A DNA stretch of 64,000 bases from Montifringilla adamsi. Lineage: Eukaryota > Chordata > Aves > Passeriformes > Passeridae. The position numbers and the translations under genes are program-made. The DNA lies in NCBI GenBank assembly GCA_017590115.1, contig JAGGNK010006537.1, forward strand, positions 124,001-188,000, given 5' to 3'. Position 1 is the first letter of the stretch. Each line of letters starts with the position of its first letter. This document shows, one piece after another, positions 41,401 to 53,400 of the stretch. Under the pieces are notes generated by a model. It was not told where the DNA came from. It worked only from the letters and a program-made list of their open reading frames with translations, and ran no database searches.

Positions 41401-44400
41401 CATGCTATGACTGAAAATAAAAATAGAATGCATGTGAACATTAAAATTATATTTTAACTTTAGACTTATACCATTTCAGCAAAGGCAAAAAGCTGAGAAA
41501 GAAGAACAGTGTTGTCTTTATAGATATAAATCAACTATGGAATCAATTATGTTGCAAAGTATTGGCAAAAAGTCCCATGGCTACACTTGTTCATACTCAA
41601 GTTATATTGGTGTTTAAAACATTTTGATTACCTCAGCTTCAGAGTCCTTCAGTTTCTGAACTTTTTCTTTGACTTTCATCTCGAACACCTGTTCCATTTC
41701 CATTTCCATTTTCTTCATTTTGGCTACATGCTCCCTCCTTTCCTCCTCCATCTGTGCCAATGGGCTCCTGCCATAAATCCAGAAGAAGCAGTTAGCTAGT
41801 AAGAACTTTTTTCCCTGTCTGTTAATTAGGACATCTGGAAAAAGCAGGATAAAAATGCTGAAGCAATAACATAAACACATTGCTGTAGGCACTGCTAGCT
41901 TAAATTCAATTTACATTATTATATTAACTGTTTAGATAAGCTTTACTCAAAGATATTTCATACAGTGTCTTTTCCTCCCCCATGATTGATTTATACTACA
42001 TTTAGGTTAACAGAAACTGTTGACTTTTTATATGTAGAACCACCTGGTCATGGGAAGAGAGGAAATCAATGTTAAAACAAGAAAAAGAAAATTAGCATCT
42101 TCCAAGTGATCTTCAGGCATATTTTTCTTCCCCATAATTCAAATATATAAAAAAAATTAATGGACATAATAAGAAAATTAGGAGCACTGCAGACTAAAGT
42201 TCTATTTTCTCTCTAAATCTTCATTGTTCCCAAGTGAGCCCAAGAAGCAACATTGCAACTGTGTTGAATGCTGTGGTCCATAGTTTTAAAGAGAGATCTG
42301 CTTTGCAAAAAAGGTCTGGGCAACTGAAAATCAATATTTCAAAGTGTTAGTTGGAAGGTTTTTCTTTAGAAAGCTATTAATAAATGTAATGTACAAAAAT
42401 AATGTACATTATTTTTATTTTTTCCATATACCTTATGGTATACTTTCCTGGATTGTACTGAATTTTTAAAGCTGTATAAGCCTGCTATCCATGTTGTGGT
42501 GATATGGGTTTTGAATAGTAAGTTTCACTGTAAACATCTACTATAACAGGATGATAGAGATCTAGTGATGGTTGCTACAGAGTTATGTTAAGACTCTGCT
42601 GTTCCACAAAGAGCAATCCAACCAAATCACTGGCCTTGAGTTTTGAGTATCTACGGCTTAAAAGGACAAAGTTTTAGCTATTGTGTTGGGGAAAAAGCTG
42701 ATTATATTTAGAATCATTACAATTAATCAGCAGAGGATATCTAATGTATATATTAAACTGAATCTGAATTAATAGTTGCAACACTTGGACTTGTGAGTAA
42801 AATGCTGAATAATATACAGAACTGAAATTGATCTTCAGTTTAATTTTTACTTTAGTCCTTCAAAAGCCCAACTGCTAGCAACTTTTTACAAGGAAAAAAT
42901 TAATGGTTAAACACAGGTGAGGTATAATAATGCAGAAAAATACTAAGGAAGTGAAAGAAGAGGCGAGTAGCAGTACTTGTGGAAGCTAAGCATCTGTCAA
43001 AACAATACTATTTTCTTCTAGAGATGTAAAGTTCTCAAATGCATCTGCTCTTCAAAAATTAATCTACAAACGAGAATAAATATTGAGGAATCATTGCTGC
43101 AGTTTTAACTTGAAAGAGGTGCAGAACTGTCCTTTGATTGAAAACTTAGTAAATCCAATGGGGATGCCATGCAAGCTGTATTTTGAGAAAATGGTAAAAA
43201 TCAGTCTGCACAGAAAATCTGATTAACTGACAAGTGAGCATTTACAGCTGAGAGCTTTACAACATAGGTCACAACTGGTTTTATTAGGTCCTAAGTATGT
43301 GACACAGATAAAAGCACATCACTGTATTTCAGGACAAAATGATACAAGGGATTTAAACAAAAACAAGCAAACAAAAAACCAGACACAAACACAAAAAAAA
43401 AAAAAAAAGAGCTGAAGGAAAAAAAAAAAAAACCACAAACCACTAAACAAAGATGTGAAACATTTAACTGATTTCAGAGGACATGTGCTCTAGTAAGTCC
43501 TCTAAGTTATTCTGCAAAAATTAAAGATTATTCTAGATATGTGCAAAGAATCTCTGCAAGCAGGGAATAAGATAAAATTGTGGTCAGAAATTATTAAAGT
43601 TACTAAATGCCCAATTCAATGAAGAATTGTAAATTTACAGGTAAGCATAAAAATTCCACTAATTCTTTATAAGCATCTATATAAAGATGACTCAGCTATG
43701 GATAGAAACTGGGGAAATTCCATGATTTATGCACTTTTATTGATTTTTGAAATTTGACCAAATTTGACTTGAATCTTAGCCAAAAGGTTTCTAAAGAGGA
43801 TGGCTTTTTACAGAGGTATTTATCACTGTAAGCATTTATAAATTCCTAAAATTTACAGTAGCATAGCTTTAGGAAAAAAAAAACGAAACCAACTGCTAGT
43901 GGAAAAAACAATGCCAAGAGTGGGATACCAGGAAACTGTTTTAAATTTGAAACATCAAACAGTGAAATCCTTTTTGTGTTTACAGAATTTTTGTCTTAAA
44001 TTTTTTGGAAAAATTTAAATCACCACTTACATGCCTTCAACTGTGTCAAATCTAAAAAACAAAAAATACAGAGGCTTAGCTTAGCATGCTTAAATAAAAC
44101 CACAAAACCAAAAAGCAATAATTTAGAAAAGTAAATTCAATATTATTAGATTCCTAAAGCTAATTATGTGCTCCCCCAAAAGCAAATTTTTCATACTAAA
44201 AGGAAAAAATTGTTAGTTAAAGCTTGCTATATTTATTTCAAATTCAGTTAGTTGATCACTACATCATGTCAGTATTAACGCAGGTTGGATGTGCAGATGC
44301 TTTCAGGAAGACTTTTCCTACATCTATGCTTTTAAATAGATTTTAAATATTTTAGTGACACGAAGCACCACTTGCTCTATACAAGCATTCGGAAACCAAT

Positions 44401-47400
44401 GCCACCTGGAGGCTTATCTCTTCGTTTAGAATGTGTCGGCTAGCAGAGAGCCGAGTACGGAAGGCCCGCAGGAAGAGCGCTTGGCTCCCACGGCCAGCAG
44501 AGGTCTCAGCGGCGGCTCGGCTGCAGCGTCACCTCCCCGGGCACCGGGATGCTGCGCCCAGCGTGCCTCGGCTCAGCGGAAAACGGGCTGAAAACCAGCT
44601 CTGAGCTCACCATCCTCTCACATGGCCTGCAGGCCATCAGGGCTGTTTCACAGAACCCGCCAAGAATACAGGCAAAAGGAGCTGGAAGTGGCCAGGCTCA
44701 GCAGTCAGAGGGACTCGAGCATTGTGTATTTTGTTACCCTGAATCAGTGACGGACAAGACCCATCTTTACGACGTACAATACGACTTTCAATAAAAATAA
44801 GATTTTACTTTTAAATTCACTGAAGATAGCAGCTTCATACAGCAAACCAAAAAGATTTCTCGACTTACAACATCTGAATTTCAGAGCAAATGCCAATTTT
44901 CTCGCATGTTGCATAGTACACTTGTGAAACTGCAATTACCACATGATTTAAAGAGACAAGTTACCTACATATGTGAAGACCACCTTGACATTTAATTTTT
45001 TTAATGGTCAGGATGATATTGAAAATTTGACAAATCAGACTAAACCTAAAATACAAAAAAACCCTCCATAACCATGGAAAAGACATGCTTTGGATTGCTC
45101 CTAAGTTAACAAATTACTTACAGAACAGTCAAGTTTCACCAAATCAGAGTTAAGATTATTAACTGGACAGAAAAATGCTTCAATTAATCTGCACAGTATC
45201 ATTAAAACTTGTAGCACATACTTGTATTTGTTTTCACATTAGCATTTTTGTCTAAAGAAATATGTTAACAGCTGCATGAAAAACTGAGATCTGCTAGGAT
45301 CATAAAAATACAGCTGTTTGAAAGCTACAAAAGGTCAGTCCAACAGCTCCAACAGCTGCCAGCAGGAGATACTTTTGGAAAAGTACAAGCACCGCTGCAT
45401 GTCTCCTGGTATGTCTGCCCTCCCAGTCTCAAAAACCAGCAGCTTAGGAGTTTCCAGAGCCAGGGGGTGTATCTGTGTTTAACCATATGCTTGTAATACC
45501 ACCAGACAGCATCAGAGCATGTCTCCATTCTCACACAGAGATACAGGATCTGTCTCCCATGCAAGAATCAATATTGCTCCCATTTGAGACACAGACACTT
45601 CTTTCAAAAGGCCAGCAGGCAAGCATAAAATTCCTAAGGGAGGTACAGATAAACTGTTAATATCTGTTCCTCCCCCTCAGTTTCCAGGAGGCACATGGTT
45701 ATTAGGAAGATTTCTTCTATGCTGCTTCAATTATACTAGATTAAAAAACCAAAAGCTACAAAAACACACTGAAGTCAAAAATGCATGTTAAAGCTTAAAA
45801 AAACCCCAAAAAACAACAAACTGCAACTCAACATATGGTTAAGGTAAAAACAGAAAAATAGCATCAGCTGCTTCATAACCAGCACATGCAATCAAAAATG
45901 TCATGCATTTACTTATTAAGTCACCCTGTGTTCTGGGGAACAAACTCTTACAAAATGTTCGAAATACTATTTGTAAGTTTGCAATATACTTTGCCGTCTT
46001 TCAGATGGCTGAATCAAACTGCAATTATTTACTCGTTCTCTTGAATAAAAAAAAAACCCTGATAGCAAAGAGCACCAATTGTATTTATTCATCTCTGAGC
46101 TGCAGTACTGCAGTGCTCCAAGTAACAGATTTCTAAAGGAGAAAATAGTTCTAGAAGGCACATTCACCTGGAAATATTCAGGTGGGACAGCACAGTGATC
46201 TGAAGTGACAGGAGATGCAAAGTGAGCATGCTTCAGAAAGCAAAGTAATTCCAAACCCTCGTAGTGTAGGTTCTGGCTCAAAAAGAAGTATCAGCAACGC
46301 TATCAGAAACTGAGTGGGGTGGAGGGGTGAATGAAGATCACAAAGAGTTTTGAAACCTACTCATATATGTGTTTTTGTATAAAGTAACATCTTATTGTAT
46401 CTGCAATATGGGAACAAAAAAATAATTTTAAATAGTGACTCTATTGTTATTTTTAAGAATGCAGAATAACCAGTCCTCTTACATGGATGAGGTAACAGAC
46501 TGAGTTTGTAGGTGCAGACTAACACAAATCTAAGCAGGCACAAAACAAAAACGATACAAGTGCTGTCACTAAAATTCAGATTTTCCAAAATCTAAGGAAA
46601 ACATACTAAGATTTTGAAAGGTATATAAACCCCAGTATTTAACAACAAACACAGAAAAATGTAAACAACTTCCCTTGATATTCCAAATAACAATGGAGGG
46701 AGGGGAAAGTTTCACTTTTCAGTACAGTAATAGCAAATAATAATACAATAAAAAGCACACTAATAGCAAGTTAGAAGTCCTGGAGAAAATGCACAATTTT
46801 CTTTTCTGAACTCCTCTTACTACATTTTCATCTGACATACTTGCTATGTGCACTCAGAAGCCTTGAGTCAGGGATAACACGATGGCAAGAAACATGACAG
46901 TGAGAAGAAGCAACCACAGTGTTGTGGACACATATATTTGAAAACTAGTATTTTTAAGACTTGACCTCATTAGCAACACATCTTAAGTGCAAGTACGCTT
47001 CTGAAGAGTTGCTATAACTGACATAAACTATTACATTTTTTGTCAGTTATGAGCAGGGAAGTCTCATGTAGACTCACACTAGATGAAACTAAATCACGTC
47101 CACGTAAATCATTCCCTCACAACTTTTAAAGCATTAAGAGAGTGTAGAACAGACATTTCCTTAGTGAAAAATGGCTTTGTAGCTGTCGTATGGATGCAAA
47201 TAGCAGGTATTTCCAACTATTTTCAGGGATCTTTTACAGGAAGAACAGCTGTAGTTTTGCATACCATTAGCTGAAAAGAACAGTACCCTGTATTGTGATT
47301 GAGAAATTTGTACTTAAATACAGTACAAAATAAGAGCACCATTAATTAATAATTATTTAATCACTAATTACTGTTGATGCAGTTACTACATGCAGAGCTG

Positions 47401-50400
47401 AATATCTGAATGTAGCTATTCTTAAACAGCATTATACAATTCAGAATACAGTAGAGCCTAGTTTTAAATCTTTCAGTAACTTCATCAGGTTGGCAAACAA
47501 TTTCTCGTCAGAGGTAATAAAAATGACATACCAGAGCTCGAAAAAACAGCTACAAAAGCCCCCAAACACTGCATTGCAACTCCCTTCTCACAAAAGATAA
47601 TGATGTTGCAATAATTCCCCTGCCATGATAAGCAGCCATATGAGTTGCTAGAGCAGCATTTCGAAGATGACAGTAGCAGGTCTGGTTTTTCAGAGTCTCT
47701 AAACAAATAAGAACCCATTCTTCTCAAAAACATCCCTGACACAGTAGTATTGATCATTCACGCAGAAGAACCAAAAATCCCAAAAGTAACATATAAACCA
47801 AAACAGAAACTAATGCACGAGAACTTTGCAGTATCAGTGAAATAGAACTCTGAGCAAATGTAACAATTATCTTCAAAACTGAATCTACTATTTAGCATGT
47901 TCAGTGAAACTAGTGTCAATCTTAGTGAAAGAGGGAAAAAACCCCAAATTACAAGTAAACAAGAGGCTGTCTCCTTTCAGACACAGCAAAGAGACAACTG
48001 ACTGAAGAATATATACATACAAACCCACCGGCATCCCTCCCCAAGAAACCCAAAACCGAAAATACCACCACACATTCACCAAACCAGTCAACCAAAAAAA
48101 AGGGAAAGTAAAAAGATTAAAGTGCAATACAGCCTTAACAGGAACTTACTTTGTTAGCTGCCCTTTATTTTTGTTGTTGTCAACACCGTTGTATGTAACA
48201 GCTGCCAGTTTTCTGCTTCTGTAGTTCTCATAATGTACATTGTTAGTAACATCCTTCAGGTCCTGCATATGAGTTCTGTCAATAAGTGTAATTTATCAGC
48301 TTAGTGCATAAATACAAAATACTATCTGAAAAATCAGTCCCTGTTAATTTTTCAGATTGACTTGAATTTAATTATATCCCTCCATTAATGTCCCATTTCC
48401 CACAATGTTTTTACTCTACCATTTAAATTGGAGCTCTCAAGACAGCAAAGGCACAGAAACACCAGGTTATTTTCCACCAAATTATCTAAAGCTTGCAATA
48501 CTCCAAACACTGACTTACAGGACCAGTCTTTGGAAAGTTTGAGTTCTGTGGATAAACTTGCAAGTATTTGATAGGCAGATAAGAAAACTGTATATTACTA
48601 CTGTAGTAGGTGAGAAACAGCATGTCAGGCAAGAAACAACAAGCCAAAATTTCCCAGTTTGTATCTTTTAATTCTACAAAATCTAAATGTTAAGTTGAAG
48701 GCTAAGCTGAAAGCATTCACTTCTTTTCATAATTGTCCATTGTCAGCTGGGAGAAAAGCAAAGCTTAGGAATCAAACTAACAGTTTTTACAGCAGATGTC
48801 AGCTACTGGACTGCTGGAAGCACAGAACTCAGCACCTAACACAACAAAGCACAGGAAGTCTTGTTTTAGGTAAACTTTCAGTGCTGAAGTTTTTAGAAAA
48901 TGCCTACAACTACATACACATCAGCACTAAGAGATAACTCAAGCTTCTATGGACTGGTAACAAGTAACAGAAAAAGTAATCACAAAAAATTCACTACCAA
49001 CACTACTGCTTGCTAAGTATGTGGTTAAACAAGTTACCATAAAATGTAAGATAACTGCTTACAATTAAAAATACGGGAATTCATATGAACTCACTATCTC
49101 AAATTCCTTCTTCTCCAATATAGGACTTGACAATCTCTGAGATATACCAGAAAACTTAACGTTACGTATCAGTTACTTACCTTATCAACATGTTCCTCAG
49201 GATTGTGAAGTCACAGTGTTCACCATTTTCAACTGCAAGAAGAAGTAAGCTTTTGTTGAGATGTCAACCAAAATCTGTGCTTTACAGAGAGGTAAGATGT
49301 CACCCGTCTACATTCATTCCAACAACAAATTACTCCCACAGCCTTCCTTACTCAAACAACATGTGTGTTAGCAGAAGGAAAGCATTAACATAACTATAAT
49401 AATGTGTCTTACTAGCGGAGTTCCAATGTTCCCCTAAGCGATATTGGCCAACTGTACTGAGTCAGTGCAGCAGAATAAGCTACCACAAGAGAAGCACAGT
49501 TTTGCCAGTTTAACTGTTTCATCCTTTGGCTGCCTGATAGCACAGTTGTGTAAGGATCAGACACTAAGGGAAGACTTCAGTCTAGATCCAGCTATATCCA
49601 AAAACCTTTAAAAGACAGACTCAACCTGTTTGCCCCTGCCCAATAAGTTGCAGAAATCTTCATTTCAATTTTAATGTAGATTGAGTTCTTCATTAATGAA
49701 GCAAAGGAAGGTTGTGTACTGGATTTGATCCATCAACCTACAGATCAGAGAGCTGGCAGCTGTCACTATGATGTCATTATAAATGCCACCTATTCCACTG
49801 CACCTATCACCCCACTAAAGTAGAAGAGGCTGATGCTGTGAGTGGCATCTCCCTGAGAGATCATGGAATGACACTGGAGAAAAATGCACACTCCAGACCT
49901 CTCTGATGTGCAGACAGAGAAGGCAACACACAAAGCTCTTAGCACACACAAAAGAAAGGCATAGGGCAGGTTCCAGTGTGCCTCAGAAGTAAAGACAGAC
50001 ATTGTCATGGCAAGGAGGGAAAAAGCCAAGATGAAGGAATTAAATAGCCCAAGTAAATTCAGTGAATCCTACAGAAAAATGTAGAACATTGCCACTTTGT
50101 GCGTTCATTCTTGTATCTGCACTCCCGCATTATTTTATTCCATGGTTTCACAAAGACTGGTAAACTCCACTCAGATGGTACATGAAGTCATACTCTCAAA
50201 AAAGCATCATCTCTGTCCTGACAGACTGAAAGCTACTCCAAGAGGCTCCTTTTAGTTAGGCTAGCTCTTCCTTTCCAAAAGTCATACAATCGCGAACATG
50301 AAACCTTCCAGAAATTTGTTTTAAGATAAAGAAAATCAGCACGATTTTGCACATCTCCAAATGCCAACAGAAGAGCCTGAAATAAAGCTTGATCTTCTCT

Positions 50401-53400
50401 GATGCAGCTGGTTTTTACTTTCTGCCAAACCTCATTTCCTGCCAGACATGCACTTCAAAGTGTTACAGCATTCCTTTTTAAAGTATTGGTCCATACACTG
50501 CTTGTTGGCTGAGGTTTTTTTGTCTGTTTTACACTGCATCCAATTTACAGTCCATTGCCCTCGGAAGGCAGAAATAGTGAGGGAAAAAAAATTCCTCTTT
50601 ATTCAATACATGCACACCAAAGGAAAAAACTCACTGATCTGGAAAAACAGTCTAATAGTGATTGCTTTACTACAAAGTGTGGTGCAAGTCGGGCCATGTG
50701 GCATTTGAAATATATGAAAGGCATTAAAGCACAAGAAATGGCTGCCAGAAGAACATGCAGTATCTTCAAGTCCCTATAGTAGTAGACAGTAAGTTTTAAA
50801 TAAATTTTAAAAAAAAATTAAAAGTACTCTATTCATTACCAGGTACCTTTCCGTTGCTATACCCCAGCACTTAGGACTCAGATGTTTTGGGAAAAATTGT
50901 ATTTATGACAATTGAACTGATCAAATGAATATTTCTAATGTGAATGCTCTAGAGAGAAGAATTTAGTACACAGGTTTTAGATGAAGATAATTAAGGTAAA
51001 AAAGCTAGAAAACAACTGTAATTTAAGTCACATCATTACCTGCAATAAATTACTACAGGTTTTACAATTTCTCACTGAGGCTTAAAGAGAAATCTGCTTG
51101 CAAAGTTACATGTTGCCAAAACCTTTACCTTGTTCCAATATTGTCAGAATAACAAAATGATATATTCAATTAATTTCCAGACCAAAGATCATTGAAATTA
51201 AGCATTTCAAACATTTCAAATACAGACTCATATCTAGTAAGTTTTAAATGGATTAAAAAATCACAAGAAAGCCTTACCTTCCGCAACACCCCATGGGTAC
51301 TGCCTTCCTCTAACTCTCTTGCCATTGACTTCAATGATCGTATTACTACCTACCACAGCAAGAGGTAAACGGTCCTACAAGATAAAGTATGACTTTAAAA
51401 ATCAAAATCTGCTGTCAAAAGATACTGAAAGCATGCCCATGTATCAAACTGACATAAGCTAGGTCAGTGCTGTAACACTGCAATACAGCTAACCCAAAAA
51501 AAGTGCAAGAATGGTGATGTTTATTGACCTCTGCCCAGTTTAATGACTTATATATACACACACTCCTTCTGAATTCCTTATGCTACTGCATTCTGTAAAT
51601 CCAGTTAAGGAACAGACACTACTGTTACTTAGTAAGCTATGCAAGAGGCAAACCATTTCCTATTTATTCAACTGCACAATTATTTACCCAGTCATATACC
51701 TGGCTACAAGGGCTGTTACTTTGACTGGATCTTGTACCCAATTTTCAAAGGTTTGGCAAAGAACTACATCAAGTTCTCGTTTTCAGCTGAACTGAGAATG
51801 CCTCCAGTGTAACAAGCAACAAAGGAGCCAAGAGCAGCTTCAAGGGGCAGAAAGGGACAGAGAACTAAGCTCAGTATTTTGCATTTTTGTTTTTGTTTTT
51901 ATTCTCTTCTTCTCTAGGCTTAGTCCCAGAATATCTTCCATTTTTTGTCCTATTTGTGTTTATCTATCCTAGGAGATTTCCCCAGTAAAAAAAAAAAAAA
52001 AAATTAAAAGCTCTTACAAGCTGTTACAGCTACTGAACAAACAAAAGCAAGGCTCAAGAAACATACACAAGATGGACTCCAACATGAAAGAACAAACTGA
52101 AAACATGATTAAACTAAGAAAAAGCCTTTCAGCAGCCTTTCAGACAGTCCTTTTGATTTTCTTTAGTCATTTATCTCCATTAGGGTTTCAGTGTATCAAT
52201 CAGCCAGAGAGCTATTAGCTGTAATGCACACACTTTTATGCCACTGCATACCTCTGTCTGAAAGAAAACCCTTGACTCCTTCAAAGCTCAGAACCAAAAA
52301 AAAAAAAAAGTGGTAGGCTGTGGAGGGTGGATAGAAGTCAAATAAGGATGAATTTTAAAAAGTGATCTTTAAGAGTTTATTAATGAGCATGTGATCCAGT
52401 GCTCTCATTCTGAATTTTAGCCGTTGAAGGACTTAGATGACTTAATAATGTCATTCAATTGCTTCTGATAAGGAACACTGACCCTTAGGACAGCTTTACA
52501 TCAGATTTCTGTATTCTAAACACTTTGGTGTGCTCTTCTTTAATGACAGAATGCTTTTCAAACTCAACCCCCCTTACCCTTCCATAAGCACTTTTTCAAA
52601 AGAAAATTAGTTTACCTTTATCTTTTTAACAATCTTATTTTCTTCTTCATCATCTGTTTCTGGAAATTCATATATTTTAATTTTGTGTTCTTGGATTTCT
52701 TTCATTATCTAGAAACAAAATTATTATTTGTTTGAGGATTTCATACTTTATAACAGCCTGATGTTTTTCCTGCAGTCTGATTCTCCTCCTTCTGTTAGAT
52801 ACATAAAATCCTTTAGATTACCCTGACTTAAACTGCAACACAACTTGCACATTTAACACCATCAGGTGACCCCCAAAGGGTTAATAGTGTGACCATCTCT
52901 CCTTAGCCAAGAGAAGACACAATGAGAGCTAGAGCCCTCCCAGCTACCAGAATATTATCCACCAACACAAGACAGCAAAAATTAGTACTAGTTTTCTACA
53001 ACTGGACAAACAAGAGGTTTAGTCTAATGGTAATTCTGCCTGCATAGAATTAGGTGCAAAACCTAATACAACAAACAGTCAGACCAGTTTTGCAATTGGG
53101 TTCTTTATAAAACCAGGTACTTGAACAAATAATTGCAGGCACACTTTATCCCTTTGAGTTCCCACAACAGCTACTGCTGTCACTCCTTTCCTGTTTCCAT
53201 CTTACCTGAGCATCACTTGCTTGAAGCAGGATCACCTGCCTCTTTTAATAGAGCTTGTGACTGATGGACTAACTCTAGTAGTTAGCACTGTTGAAAAACA
53301 TTCACAAGCAATAATGAAAATAAAGTGACTGTCCTGTTTTGATGCTATATTTGTCTAAAGGGTATTTTTAAAAGCAAGCTGATTAGTTTTGCAGAATTTT

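Larger units (their letters stand above)
41768..48149 (-). other. SEPTIN7 intron, about 6.4 kb, with microexon and CpG island
   Basis: This is the longest complete intron in the window. It carries a CpG-rich island at about 44410-44790, a candidate microexon at 44031-44051, A runs at 43393-43408 and 43419-43432, and a 22-bp perfect palindrome at 42395-42416. The rest is AT-rich unique sequence. Confidence 0.85.
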
